60,758 nt of DNA, taken from assembly GCF_002979455.1 (NCBI RefSeq), contig NZ_PCOU01000035.1, positions 1 through 60,758 on the forward strand. The letters are read 5' to 3'. Of this stretch, positions 25,332-34,979 are shown piece after piece. A program made the translations under genes and the position numbers. The stretch comes from Chryseobacterium sp. MYb7 (lineage in GTDB: Bacteria > Bacteroidota > Bacteroidia > Flavobacteriales > Weeksellaceae). Position 1 is the first letter of the stretch; each line of letters starts with the position of its first letter. The notes beneath the pieces were generated by a model, which was given only the letters and a program-made list of their open reading frames with translations, searched no databases and was not told the origin of the DNA.

Positions 25332-27104
25332 CTACCACCCTAAATAATATTCAGGATCTAACCAGTATGGCCAGTCTAATTTAAAATGGGTCTGAAGCAT
25401 TTTTTCAGCTTCACAGAAAGCTCCTTCCACCCAGCCCTGCTGATCAGAATACGCTTCCCCGATAATATGAATCTGCTCATCCATCAATGGCTTTCTCATA
25501 TAAGGCATTACATCTTTTACGGAGAACCCTGCTTTCCAAGCATGATATCCTGCACCGTAAGGATCATCTGTCCAATCTCTGAAGTAAGTTACATAAGGCT
25601 CAGGAATATCTACACCATGTAATTCTTTCAGCTGATTCATCAATTCATTGACCATAAACTGAGTGGCCTGAACGTCATCAAACTTATGTAATTCTTCCAG
25701 AGATGCAGATCGGGCAGCTCTCACTTTAAACAGAACTTTATCATCAGAAAGCGCTTTCCAGAAGGTTTCCGTTTCCATATCACCATAACTTCCCAATAAC
25801 ATTGAGTTTTTGGTCTCATTATCTGTACCGAAATAATAACACTGTCTCATCGGTAAATCTGTAATAGAATGCCCGGAATCAATTCCCATATCTCTCCACC
25901 AAGGACCTTCGAAGCCCATCAGGATTTTAAACGCAGGCTCCATAATGATAGAACGGATATTTTTGTTCAGTTCTTGGTTTCTGTTGGCGTCAAAAAAGAA
26001 GTTATTCTGATCCAGAAGTTCAAGAGACTTTCTTGGCATACCCAATACGATTGAATTGGCGTACACTTTCCATGTGGTGTTGCTCTGAATATTCAGGAAA
26101 GTAAGCTCATATTTGTGAGTCGCGATTAAATGATGATCTTTAGTGAAAGTAATCAATTTGTTTTCAGACCAGATACGCGCTCCATCATATGCCATATAGG
26201 TGTTGGCAACTGCATAAGCAATGCTGTCATACCCCTCTTCAATAGTTTTGTAGGTAGTATCAGCAGAAAAATCTCCTACCATATAAGGAAATGCCTCTGC
26301 AGAATTCCAGTTGATTGTATTGGAATAATATCCTCCGGCATTTGCTAAGAACTCATATCCTTCCTGAGAAACCTGGTCTTTAATCAGGTTCCAGAAACCG
26401 ATATCATTTACTAAACGCTTATCATAAGGAGAACCAGGGAAGTTGTAAATCATTCTCGGCTTTATAGCATCCCAATCTCTGCTGGTCAGTTTGAATGTAT
26501 AATCATAGCCGTTAGGATCTGCAATAATAAGATCTTTATACGTTGCAGCCACCCATGGATCTGACATGAGTACATTATAAATGATTTTATTGAATAACTG
26601 ATCAGAGCTGAACCCTTCATCATTTTCATTCAGGAAATAACGGGTAATCAGTTTATTGCCCTGTTTTTGCTCTTCTGTCCATGAATTTTGTTTGAAACGT
26701 TCTTTTCTGATGTACATGAATAGTTTGTCTGGCTCACCCATCGGGAATTCAACAGGGGTCATTTTATCCTTTAATACAGGTGTTCTTTTGTTCAGATCTT
26801 TTTCTTTTAACGGATAACCTTCTATCAAAGTGGTTACGATTTCCTGAGAAGTCAGATAACGCATTCCTCCAAGCTCACCCCAGAAATTCATTCCGGGCAT
26901 GATTACGGATTCCAGTCTTCCGCCTAATCTGTCGCTCATATCAAAGATCTGAACTTCGTGACCTTTATATTTATTATCTGCTACCAAACGGAAAGCAGTG
27001 TATAATCCAGAGGTTCCGGCACCAATGATGGCTACTTCAGTTTTCAGATCTGGCTGCATTCCCGGATACAGCTGGGTATCTTTGTTTACGTTTTCTTGAT
27101 TCAT
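25332..27104 (-). CDS. Flavin-dependent amine / L-amino acid oxidase
   Basis: 590 residues. The FAD dinucleotide motif VAIIGAGTSGLYTAF lies near residue 27, followed by RLGGRLESV. The substrate half ends with the C-terminal FAD contact QGWVEGAFCEAEKML. It belongs to the flavin monoamine oxidase / L-amino acid oxidase superfamily and oxidises an amine or amino acid to an imine with hydrogen peroxide as by-product. There is no signal peptide or twin-arginine motif. It is 12 bases after the other flavoenzyme gene, so a shared pathway is likely. The substrate is unknown. Confidence 0.87.
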   Translation of the reverse strand: MNQENVNKDTQLYPGMQPDLKTEVAIIGAGTSGLYTAFRLVADNKYKGHEVQIFDMSDRLGGRLESVIMPGMNFWGELGGMRYLTSQEIVTTLIEGYPLKEKDLNKRTPVLKDKMTPVEFPMGEPDKLFMYIRKERFKQNSWTEEQKQGNKLITRYFLNENDEGFSSDQLFNKIIYNVLMSDPWVAATYKDLIIADPNGYDYTFKLTSRDWDAIKPRMIYNFPGSPYDKRLVNDIGFWNLIKDQVSQEGYEFLANAGGYYSNTINWNSAEAFPYMVGDFSADTTYKTIEEGYDSIAYAVANTYMAYDGARIWSENKLITFTKDHHLIATHKYELTFLNIQSNTTWKVYANSIVLGMPRKSLELLDQNNFFFDANRNQELNKNIRSIIMEPAFKILMGFEGPWWRDMGIDSGHSITDLPMRQCYYFGTDNETKNSMLLGSYGDMETETFWKALSDDKVLFKVRAARSASLEELHKFDDVQATQFMVNELMNQLKELHGVDIPEPYVTYFRDWTDDPYGAGYHAWKAGFSVKDVMPYMRKPLMDEQIHIIGEAYSDQQGWVEGAFCEAEKMLQTHFKLDWPYWLDPEYYLGW

Positions 27105-27116
27105 GGTTTTATAATT

Positions 27117-28304
27117 TTAAAGTGCTAAGAAATATTTATATCCTAATCGGAAAGGAGTGATATCGAAATCAGTATGGCCGTCCAATGCCAGGTCAGACAT
27201 GATTTTACCTAAAAATGGAGTGAATTTGGCAGCCCATCCTGTAGCATACACCACAATATTTTTATGGTTGGGGACATAAGAGGGTGCAAAATCAATCAGC
27301 AGTTCTTTATTGGGGATTGTGCTCAGTGCGATAAGGCATGTTGAGGTATATTCCGGAATAATACTGAGTCCGGTCATATGTTTTTCTATCCATTCGGAGG
27401 TGTAAACCAGTTCCTGAGGGTTTGGAATCAATGTTCTGTCGCTTGGCTCTTCCAAAGGTTTGATAACAAAATCAGGTGCCACACGGATGTATTCCGGATG
27501 ATCCCATTCCACGGAAGGGAAACCATAAAACTGGTTGCCATTTTCTCCTGTTGCATTCTGGAATACAAACCAGGTTGGATATTGTATCTTAGGATCGGTC
27601 TTTTTAAAATAAGCAGAAGACATATTCCAGTAAGTGGCTTCTATTTTAAAATCAAGCAGATTAATAACACTATTGATGTAAGGTCCCGGAATAATGGCCA
27701 ATTTTTTTGCGATATAAATTCCATTGGGAGTGGTAAGCTCAAAAAGTTCACCTTTTTGTTTGATTTCCAATACCGGAGAATCTTCTCTGAGCTCAACGGT
27801 TTCTTCCTTTTTACAAAGATCTAAAAGTGTTTCAATCGTTGCTTTGAAATTAATGCTGGCACCATCAGGTTGAAACAGACCTGTATAATTATCCGGAAGG
27901 TTTTTGAAATGATATTGTTCTTCAATTTCCTTTGAATTCAAAGTGGTATAAGGAACGCCTAAGGCTTTTAAAGCTTTTTCTGCTTCAGCAATATTTCCTT
28001 CGGTAGAATGTACTTCAGGATCTCCAAACCAGAGTGTTCCCACTTTATCAAGCAATTGGGTATCTGTCTTTTTTTGCAGTTCATCCCAATAAGGTTGCGC
28101 GTCCAAAGCCATTTGTACCATATACTCATCTGGATAGGGAATCCGGAATTGACGTGATACCCCTGCAGAGCTGCCCAGCTGATTGACAAAGGTATATTGT
28201 TCCAGTACCAGTGTTTTAGCCTGGCGCTGACCAAGGTGATAAGCCGTTGCCAGACCTATTGCTCCTCCGCCAATGACGATTACGTCGTAGTTTTCTGTAA
28301 TCAT
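27117..28304 (-). CDS. SolA/MSOX-like FAD-dependent amino acid oxidase
   Basis: 395 residues. The N-terminus YDVIVIGGGAIGLATAYHLG binds FAD, and the motif SSAGVSRQFRIPYPDEYMV is typical of N-methyltryptophan oxidase and monomeric sarcosine oxidase, where the flavin is covalently bound to a Cys near the C-terminus. The corresponding region here is YATGWAAKFTPFLG, and the Cys is replaced by Ala, so a covalent link is not expected. It probably demethylates or oxidises a secondary amino acid. First gene of a two-gene operon with the amine oxidase. Confidence 0.85.
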   Translation of the reverse strand: MITENYDVIVIGGGAIGLATAYHLGQRQAKTLVLEQYTFVNQLGSSAGVSRQFRIPYPDEYMVQMALDAQPYWDELQKKTDTQLLDKVGTLWFGDPEVHSTEGNIAEAEKALKALGVPYTTLNSKEIEEQYHFKNLPDNYTGLFQPDGASINFKATIETLLDLCKKEETVELREDSPVLEIKQKGELFELTTPNGIYIAKKLAIIPGPYINSVINLLDFKIEATYWNMSSAYFKKTDPKIQYPTWFVFQNATGENGNQFYGFPSVEWDHPEYIRVAPDFVIKPLEEPSDRTLIPNPQELVYTSEWIEKHMTGLSIIPEYTSTCLIALSTIPNKELLIDFAPSYVPNHKNIVVYATGWAAKFTPFLGKIMSDLALDGHTDFDITPFRLGYKYFLAL

Positions 28305-28993
28305 AGGTTATTTGTTTTTATTTTTATAATCGTATTGAAGAGATACAGAAAAAGTAAAGACAGCAAAATGAAGTAACGTACCTTCATTTCTGATCTTTAA
28401 TAATCTCTGATCTTTACCATCCATACGATAGATTGAGTATAGAGATGAATCTGCCGGTACATGTGAATATCCTTGTCTAACATTGGATATTGTCACTATT
28501 AATAAGCATTTCAAAGTAACAAAGAAGAGGGTATATGTTCTTAGAGTGTAAATAACCAATTGTGGTATTGAGTAGAAATACGGAATGGTAATAAAACCAT
28601 ATGTGGCAGGGAGTTTCTTTCTTTAAAGAGATTGGAAAAAATAGATGGCTGTTTATGATTCAGACATTATTTTGCGGGGTATCATTTAATATTTATAATA
28701 AAATAGACAGAAGAGTAATATTTTACTGAGCATCAAGTTTTTGCAATTGATTTAAAAAAATGAGTTTACATGAATAAAACTTTATGTTTACAGAGCGTTT
28801 TTATATAAAATAAAATTGTTTTTTGTGGGTTTTATCAAATATTCATTATTACAAGAAGACAAAAATTACTTTAACTTTGCCAAATAGATGATATACAGCT
28901 ATTGCATAATTATTGAAAATAATGGTATATTGTTGAGAATTAATATCAAACTCACTTATGGGGTATAAGAATTAATTTAACTGATAAACAAAT
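28305..28993 (+). promoter_or_regulatory. Long divergent intergenic region
   Basis: About 690 bases between the flavoenzyme operon and the histidine kinase gene. A -7 element TAACTTTG lies at 28872-28879, about 115 bases before the kinase start. I see no -33 element and no RNA gene. A frame of 83 codons on the minus strand next to the oxidase gene has no family likeness and is not called. Confidence 0.35.
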
Positions 28994-30727
28994 ATGAAAA
29001 ATAAATTCTTAAATTTTAAATTGAGAAAAGTTGTTCATTATTCAATGATCCTTTGTATTTTATTGATACAGGTTATCATTGCCATATTTTTTTATAACGA
29101 ATTTGTCAACGGGAAAAAGCTGAAATTTATTAAAGATCAGTTGGAGGAAAGCCGTGCACTGGGAGGATTGACGGACAATTCCCGGAAAGATTTTATGGCG
29201 GCGCAGGATCATTTGCAAAAATATATGGCTACACAAGATAATAATGATCTGCAGCTTTATTTTCAATCATTAAGAAAGCTTAAAACCAATTTTGATAAGA
29301 TTGGGGAGTATGAAAACACAAGTCCCAAACTAAAAAAAAGTCTGGAAGCTTATCGTCAGGATACTCAGAAGACTGTAAAACTGGAAACACTGATAGATTC
29401 TGTATACAAGAATTCCCTGAACGGACCTTCGAATATTGAGGATAAGCCATTTGAACCCGCAAAGTATAAAAATGATTTTGAAGATTTTAAGATTCAGACC
29501 CGTACATATGCTGATACTGTTAAAAAGAAAGGCTTTTTTGGGCGTTTAAAAGATGCTGTAAAAGGAAAAGTGGATGTACAGAAGGAAAGTACGGTGATTA
29601 CAATGACCAACAATAAAACCATAGATATTTCTCAGGTAAAGTCTAAGATGGACAACACCATAAAATCTATGGATAAACACTATGTTGCTGAAGTAAAGAG
29701 AATGCAGCAGATTGCTGCTCAAAGTCAAAAGAAGAATTTACAGTTTTACAGTAATTTCAGTAAGTTATTGGTTTACAGTAATAGTTTGATTGAGGTATAT
29801 GAAAATGCAATAAAAGACTTTAAAAAAGAGCTTGAAAAAGAATATAGCGAACAGAGTTCCAATAATAACAGAATTAGGACCAATTTGGTCTTGGGACTCA
29901 TGATACTGATGTTTATTGTATCCATTCTGATCATGTATTTTACAAGAATGGCATTTGTTTATGAGCAAAAACTGAATGCAGCTAATAAAGAGATTAAAAA
30001 GAATCTTAATTTCAAAAACAGAATTTTGGGAATGTTGAGCCATGATTTGAGGTCTCCATTGAAAATCATCAATATATTTATCGATAAGATTCAAAGAACA
30101 ACAAAAGATGAAACAATAAAAGACTATCTGAAATCCATAAAGTTTACAAACAGTACTTTGCTCCTTCAGTCTAATCAGATTCTGGAATACACCAAAAATG
30201 AGAATGCTGAAAAAGAACTTATAAAATCAAATTTTAATCTTAAAGAAGAGATCAGTTCAATTGTAAAAGTAATTACTCCTTATCTGGAAACAAGAAATAA
30301 CAGATTTGTAGTTACAGACAGAATTCCGGAGAATGTAGATGTTTTTTCGGATAATATCAGAATCAACCAGATTTTTATGAACATTATTGGGAATGCCAAT
30401 AAATTTACAGAAAACGGGCAGATAGATCTTGTGATGAATACAGAAGTAGTGGGAGAAAATATAATTTCCCTGATTACAACAGTAGGAGATACAGGAGTGG
30501 GAATATCAGAATCAGATCTTGGTAAAATTTTTGATCCCTATTATCAAGGGGTGGTTTCTGATGAGGTAGATAACCTGGGAGCAGGGCTTGGGCTTAATCT
30601 TGTAAAAGAAATTGTAGAACTTTTTGATGGTAATATATCAGTGGAAAGTAAATTGCATAAAGGAACTAAAGTGACATTCAGGATCAATTTAAATAGTAAT
30701 AATAATGGAAATATCAATTCAAAATAA
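28994..30727 (+). CDS. Hybrid-free sensor histidine kinase
   Basis: 577 residues. The first membrane span is at about 15-35, a long helical periplasmic region of some 260 residues follows, and the second span is at about 296-316 (LGLMILMFIVSILIMYF). The kinase core has the phosphoacceptor His 350 in MLSHDLRSPLK, the N box NIIGNANKFTENG, the G1 box DTGVGIS and the G2 box GAGLGLNLVKEI. The periplasmic sensor resembles no domain I know; it is rich in Lys, Asp and predicted coiled coil. The gene overlaps the response regulator gene by 23 bases, so they form a two-component pair. Confidence 0.93.
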   Translation: MKNKFLNFKLRKVVHYSMILCILLIQVIIAIFFYNEFVNGKKLKFIKDQLEESRALGGLTDNSRKDFMAAQDHLQKYMATQDNNDLQLYFQSLRKLKTNFDKIGEYENTSPKLKKSLEAYRQDTQKTVKLETLIDSVYKNSLNGPSNIEDKPFEPAKYKNDFEDFKIQTRTYADTVKKKGFFGRLKDAVKGKVDVQKESTVITMTNNKTIDISQVKSKMDNTIKSMDKHYVAEVKRMQQIAAQSQKKNLQFYSNFSKLLVYSNSLIEVYENAIKDFKKELEKEYSEQSSNNNRIRTNLVLGLMILMFIVSILIMYFTRMAFVYEQKLNAANKEIKKNLNFKNRILGMLSHDLRSPLKIINIFIDKIQRTTKDETIKDYLKSIKFTNSTLLLQSNQILEYTKNENAEKELIKSNFNLKEEISSIVKVITPYLETRNNRFVVTDRIPENVDVFSDNIRINQIFMNIIGNANKFTENGQIDLVMNTEVVGENIISLITTVGDTGVGISESDLGKIFDPYYQGVVSDEVDNLGAGLGLNLVKEIVELFDGNISVESKLHKGTKVTFRINLNSNNNGNINSK

Positions 30728-31358
30728 AGAAATTATATTCCTGTTGGCAGACGATCACAGCATCGTACGCCAGGGAATGGAGATTGTTATCAGTGATATT
30801 GTCCCTGAGGCTACCGTGTATCATACTTCATCCTTACATCAGGTATTGGAGCTGGTAGAATCAAAAAAGGTAGAGATGGTGATCATTGATGCTCATTTCC
30901 CGGACGGAAACAGTCTGCATATTTTACCTGATATGAAAAAGATAAATCCTGATGTTAAAATTTTAGTTTTTACAGGACTTGAAGAAGAACTGCATGGACT
31001 TAAATTTGTGAAAGCAGGTGCCAATGGCTATCTGAGCAAGCTGAGTGAAGAAGAAGAGGTGAGGGAAGCTATTACAGCTTTTATAGAGAAAGGAGAATAT
31101 TTTTCTGAGCGTTTGAGGAATCTTATGGTGCAGTTGGTTCACAATCCGAATCTGATAAGCCCTCTTATGGGTTTAACCAAGCGAGAACTAGAAATAGCAG
31201 AGCTATATGCTGATGGATACGGAAACCTAGAAATTTCAAATGCTCTGAATATAAAACAAAATACAGTAAGCACAATCAAAAAAAATATCTTTGAAAAATT
31301 GAAGATAGAAAATATGGTTGAGCTTATTGAGCTTGTCAAAACACACCATAAACTATAG
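30705..31358 (+). CDS. NarL/LuxR-type response regulator
   Basis: 217 residues. The receiver domain has the acidic pair DD at 16-17, phosphoacceptor Asp 62 in VIIDAHFPDG and the Lys in GYLSKLSEEEE. The C-terminal LuxR helix-turn-helix is TKRELEIAELYADGYGNLEI, then SNALNIKQNTVSTIKKNIFE. Its start codon lies inside the end of the kinase gene. Targets are unknown; a small number of ribosomal-frame-independent starts cannot be excluded, but this ATG gives a normal N-terminus. Confidence 0.92.
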   Translation: MEISIQNKEIIFLLADDHSIVRQGMEIVISDIVPEATVYHTSSLHQVLELVESKKVEMVIIDAHFPDGNSLHILPDMKKINPDVKILVFTGLEEELHGLKFVKAGANGYLSKLSEEEEVREAITAFIEKGEYFSERLRNLMVQLVHNPNLISPLMGLTKRELEIAELYADGYGNLEISNALNIKQNTVSTIKKNIFEKLKIENMVELIELVKTHHKL

Positions 31359-31561
31359 AAATTCTTAGAGGATTCTACACTTCTTATCATCAAAATATTT
31401 TTTATAGATAAATATCGATATTAGAATCGAGATGTATCGATGGGGTTTATAGAAGATTTTATTCCGGAATATTGTTCCTTTGTACTGTGAAATTTAAGTA
31501 ATGAAAAAGCCAATGAGAAATAATGGTTTTCGATTTTAAAAATTTCATATAAACACAAATA

Positions 31562-31654
31562 ATGATTATAGCTATTCAAATAATAAACGATAGTTATAAG
31601 AATGCAAATGATGGGAAAAAAACAATTGATGAAAAATTAGAAGTGTATGAATAA
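31562..31654 (+). CDS. Possible 30-residue peptide
   Basis: ATG at 31562, stop TAA at 31652-31654. The peptide reads MIIAIQIINDSYKNANDGKK and ends TIDEKLEVYE. The start follows the leader AAACACAAATA, which is typical of flavobacterial starts, and a terminator follows about 90 bases later. There is no homologue I recognise; it could equally be part of a small RNA or chance. Confidence 0.25.
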   Translation: MIIAIQIINDSYKNANDGKKTIDEKLEVYE

Positions 31655-31742
31655 CCCTTAAACAGGGCTTCTTAAAACCAAATTTTTTTAAAAAAACACA
31701 AACACATATAGTGAGGTTCAGTTGATAGGTTACAAGTACAAC

Positions 31743-31772
31743 AAAAAGGAGGCAGTCTGCCTCCTTTTTTGT
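31743..31772 (+). terminator. Rho-independent terminator
   Basis: AAAAAGGAGGCA / TGCCTCCTTTTTT around a 3-base loop, then a T tract. It ends the kinase/regulator transcript or a small RNA in front of it. Confidence 0.85.
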
Positions 31773-31831
31773 TTTTTATCATTTGATAAACAGATGCTGC
31801 CATCTATATCTTAGTTTTGCAACAAAAAAAG

Positions 31832-32239
31832 ATGTCAGGAGAAAAAGATTTAAATATTTTGCTTCAGAATATGGAACCGGTACTAAATGCCGGAGAATAT
31901 GTATTCTGTACCATTGAAAACCTGGGTGGAATACCGGATATAGAAAAGATTCTTTTTTTCTTTCGGGAAACTGAAGCGGTTACCATTGTTTTAGAAAAGA
32001 CTATTGCTGATAAATGGTCCTTGGAATATAGTTATATTTCTTCCTGGATCACCCTGAATATTCACTCTTCTCTTGAAGCTGTAGGGCTTACCGCTGCTTT
32101 TGCCAATGCATTGAAAAAAGAAAATATCAGCTGTAATGTAGTGGCAGCTTATTTTCATGATCATATTTTTATAGCGAAAAAAGATGCTGAAAAGGCAATG
32201 GAAGCTCTTCACGCATTGAGATTAGCTCAGGATCTTTAA
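31832..32239 (+). CDS. ACT-domain protein
   Basis: 135 residues from the ATG at 31832; an ATG 15 bases upstream overlaps the -7 promoter region and is unlikely. Two ACT-like halves: ENMEPVLNAGEYVFCTIENL-like strand-helix start (actual QNMEPVLNAGEYVFCTIE) and SSLEAVGLTAAFANALKKEN, NVVAAYFHDHIFIAKKDAEK. These small ACT proteins (COG3602 type) bind amino acids; the regulated partner is unknown. Monocistronic. Confidence 0.8.
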   Translation: MSGEKDLNILLQNMEPVLNAGEYVFCTIENLGGIPDIEKILFFFRETEAVTIVLEKTIADKWSLEYSYISSWITLNIHSSLEAVGLTAAFANALKKENISCNVVAAYFHDHIFIAKKDAEKAMEALHALRLAQDL

Positions 32240-32387
32240 GAACTGATTTTTAAAATTTTTGCTTTTTATTTTCACCTTGAAAAATGTCTGATTGGGCTGC
32301 TAAAATGTCTTGTTGATATAGCTTTTAAGTGTATTGTCTGTTTTTGTATTTTATGTTTGCACCATAATCTTACAAAAATAAACAACA

Positions 32388-33335
32388 ATGAAAACAATCA
32401 GAAAAATCTCAGCCGTTAGCTTATTATGCTTAACTTTTTTTACAGTAGTGACAATGTCCTGCTCTGAAGAAAATGAGCCTCCCACGATACAGAAGGTACA
32501 AAATAACAGCCACCAAACTGCCAAAACCCAATTCATAACTGTTAAAGGAAATACAATAGCATACCGTGTTTTAGGAAAAGAAGATGGAATTCCATTAGTA
32601 CTTTTTCCGGGGCTGGGTGGCTCAATGGATGATTGGGATCCTGCGGTGACAGATGGATTGGCCGAAAAATATAAGGTCATTATCTTCGACAATAAAGGAG
32701 TAGCTTCTTCAAAAGGTACAACACCCAATACGGTTCAGGCAATGGCTGATGATGCTGTTGATTTTATCAAAGCACTGAATTTGAGTAAAGTTAATATCAT
32801 GGGATTTTCTATGGGAGGCTTTATTGCTCAAAGAATCGTGCTAACGAATCCAGCATTGATTAATAAAGTAATATTAACGGGAACGGGTCCTCAAGGGGCA
32901 ATCGGATTGTCTAACCTTCCTACTATTGTTGCAGGAACAGCAGGATTAAGCCCTGAGGCCTCCTTTCTGAAATTTGGCTTTACAGAATCTGCCCAAAGTG
33001 TTGCAGAGGGAAAAGCTTCTTATGCAAGAGTTCAGCTCCGTACAACAGATAGAGACCTTCCGTTAAGTGATGTTGCTTCCAATTCGCAATTTACAGCGGT
33101 ATTGAGCTGGGCTCAACCTAATGCTGATGCGCTTACCGAAATACACAAGATCAAAAATCCGGTACTGATTGTGCATGGTGAGAATGATCTTCCTGTATCT
33201 GTTCAGAATGCTAAAAATATGGCTCAGAATTTAGACGATGCAGAGCTGGTGATTTTTCCGGATTCGGGGCATGCCTCTTTTTATCAGTATCATAATGCAT
33301 TTGTTGGAAAAGCCATTGAATTTCTTGGAAAATAA
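32388..33335 (+). CDS. Alpha/beta-hydrolase lipoprotein
   Basis: 315 residues with a lipoprotein signal ending TVVTMSC (Cys 25). Catalytic triad: Ser 141 in GFSMGGF, Asp in VHGENDLPVS and His in DSGHASFYQ. The oxyanion motif FPGLGGSMDDW is present. It is a surface or periplasmic esterase-like enzyme of unknown substrate. A -7 element TATGTTTG lies at 32352-32359, about 30 bases before the start. Confidence 0.88.
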   Translation: MKTIRKISAVSLLCLTFFTVVTMSCSEENEPPTIQKVQNNSHQTAKTQFITVKGNTIAYRVLGKEDGIPLVLFPGLGGSMDDWDPAVTDGLAEKYKVIIFDNKGVASSKGTTPNTVQAMADDAVDFIKALNLSKVNIMGFSMGGFIAQRIVLTNPALINKVILTGTGPQGAIGLSNLPTIVAGTAGLSPEASFLKFGFTESAQSVAEGKASYARVQLRTTDRDLPLSDVASNSQFTAVLSWAQPNADALTEIHKIKNPVLIVHGENDLPVSVQNAKNMAQNLDDAELVIFPDSGHASFYQYHNAFVGKAIEFLGK

Positions 33336-33360
33336 ATGAAAACGATATCGATACATTCAT

Positions 33361-33395
33361 AAAAAAACTCGCTGTAATTTTCAGCGAGTTTTTTG
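33361..33395. terminator. Bidirectional terminator
   Basis: AAAAAACTCGCTG pairs with CAGCGAGTTTTTT around a 7-base loop between convergent genes. Confidence 0.85.
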
Positions 33396-33414
33396 TTTTT
33401 ATGGATGAATAGAT

Positions 33415-33810
33415 TTAGCTGAATTTCTTTACAGCTTCCACACTTACGGGAGTAAAAAAGTTGATCATATTGCCATCCGGATCACAGAAAAGAAGTGATC
33501 TGTTTCCCCAGGGCATTGTTGTAGGTTCCTGGATGATTTCTGATGTCATACTTTTAATTCTTTCATATTCTTCATCTACATTTTTAACCAAAAACTCAAT
33601 GATTGTAGATTTTGTTCCTGCGAAATCTGTAAGGCCTTCCGAAAACATCTGCATTGTTCGGGTGCTTCCAATAGCGATGGTGATAGAATCTGTAGAGAGC
33701 TCTGCAAAGTCTTCAGTGTACCATCTTGCGGTTATCCCTATAGTCTGTTCATAAAATTCTACGGCTGTCTTGATGTCTTTGCTGATAATTCTTAATGAGG
33801 TAAGTTTCAT
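33415..33810 (-). CDS. VOC-family (glyoxalase-like) protein
   Basis: 131 residues with the paired beta-alpha-beta-beta-beta units of the vicinal oxygen chelate fold: LRIISKDIKTAVEFYEQTIG at the start, EFLVKNVDEEYERIKS in the middle and LLFCDPDGNMINFF at the end. Ligands are not clear enough to predict a metal or reaction. Confidence 0.85.
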   Translation of the reverse strand: MKLTSLRIISKDIKTAVEFYEQTIGITARWYTEDFAELSTDSITIAIGSTRTMQMFSEGLTDFAGTKSTIIEFLVKNVDEEYERIKSMTSEIIQEPTTMPWGNRSLLFCDPDGNMINFFTPVSVEAVKKFS

Positions 33811-33907
33811 GTTGTTTTATATTTAAACAATTACATGACAAAAGTAGGGTAGTGTTATGACAACAGCTTGTCAGTAGGAAAAAGAGCTTTTAATTTCAAT
33901 TGTTTCA

Positions 33908-34594
33908 TTAATAAAAGTTGGCAATATGAATCAACCGCTTAAAGTCGGTGATTTGTATTTTCCGTCCTTCAGATCTGATCAGTTTTTCCTGCTTAAAATC
34001 ATTGATGATGCGGGCTAAAGTTTCTCTGGCTGTTCCTACCATATTGGCAAGATCCACACGGGAAAGAGAAATAAATACTTCGTTATCAGGTGCATCATTT
34101 GACTTATACTTATCATGAAGAATCAGTAAACTGAGAGCTGCTCTTTCCCGGACTGTACGATGGGATAAAACGGCAATAAGGTTGGCCATTACACTGAATT
34201 CATGACTCAGAGATTTCAGCAATAACCTTGAAAGTACCGATGACTGGCTTAGGATATCCAGAAAACTGTCTTTTGAAATAAATGAGATGACAGAATTTTC
34301 AAGTGTTGAGGTGGTATCTCCATAAGATTCATTACTCAGAATGGCAGAATACCCAAAAAATTCACCGGAACTGTAAATGTAAATAATCTGCTCTCTTCCG
34401 TCATTATCAACCTTGTATTTCTTTATTCTGCCTTCATTAAGATAGTAAACGCCATTAGGTTTTGTTCCGTCAGTAAAGATGGGCTCATTTTTACGATAGT
34501 TCTTTGTTTTCATAGCTCCTGTAAGCAGATTCTTATCATATTCAGGCAGTTCATCAAAAAGATACTGATTATTAAAAATAAATTTTGAGATCAT
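33908..34594 (-). CDS. Crp/Fnr-family regulator
   Basis: 228 residues. Cyclic-nucleotide-binding-like barrel at about 15-130 (KNEPIFTDGTKPNGVYYLNE, GEFFGYSAIL) and C-terminal winged helix with SRVDLANMVGTARETLARII. No Cys cluster of the Fnr type, so it is not an iron-sulfur oxygen sensor. The ligand is unknown. On its strand the upstream region carries two TGTGAT direct repeats (about 34668 and 34644), possibly sites for autoregulation. Confidence 0.9.
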   Translation of the reverse strand: MISKFIFNNQYLFDELPEYDKNLLTGAMKTKNYRKNEPIFTDGTKPNGVYYLNEGRIKKYKVDNDGREQIIYIYSSGEFFGYSAILSNESYGDTTSTLENSVISFISKDSFLDILSQSSVLSRLLLKSLSHEFSVMANLIAVLSHRTVRERAALSLLILHDKYKSNDAPDNEVFISLSRVDLANMVGTARETLARIINDFKQEKLIRSEGRKIQITDFKRLIHIANFY

Positions 34595-34979
34595 AATTTT
34601 TCTATACAGGCTATTGAATTTACGTTCAGTTTTTAACTTAAATCACATTTTAAGCGGATCTATATCACAAGCTTTTTTTTCTGAACGAATTACTTTTACA
34701 AAAATAATAAAATTGGTGCTGAAATAAGAAACAATAGATTTCTGAGGGCTTTGTGAAAGCTGTTTTCATTTCATGAGAAGACCATTGTTTATTATGAAAC
34801 ACCGGGATTTTACGTTGAAAAAATGATATAGTAAATTTATAAAGAACACTGGGTAAATATTTAAGCGGACATGTTTTTCACGGCTTTATGCTGACATTTC
34901 TAATTTATTTTTTTACTTATTTATTTTATCCAGCTGTTCTTTTTAAGTCCTAAAAATAGAGCCCTTATAGAAAATTAAA
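34595..34979. other. Divergent intergenic region
   Basis: 385 AT-rich bases. The decamer TTTAAGCGGA occurs twice (about 34650 and 34859). No gene, RNA or clear promoter pair seen. Confidence 0.3.

Larger units (their letters stand above)
31359..31831 (+). promoter_or_regulatory. Intergenic region with terminator and ACT-gene promoter
   Basis: A strong terminator lies at 31743-31772 (AAAAAGGAGGCA and its complement, then T6). A -7 element TAGTTTTG at 31812-31819 serves the next gene, whose start codon at 31832 follows almost directly. Upstream of the terminator is a possible 30-codon frame, listed separately. Confidence 0.6.

Noticed and set aside
28308..28559. An 83-codon frame on the minus strand upstream of the SolA-like gene.
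   Set aside because: No signal peptide, motif or family likeness; it lies in a promoter region.
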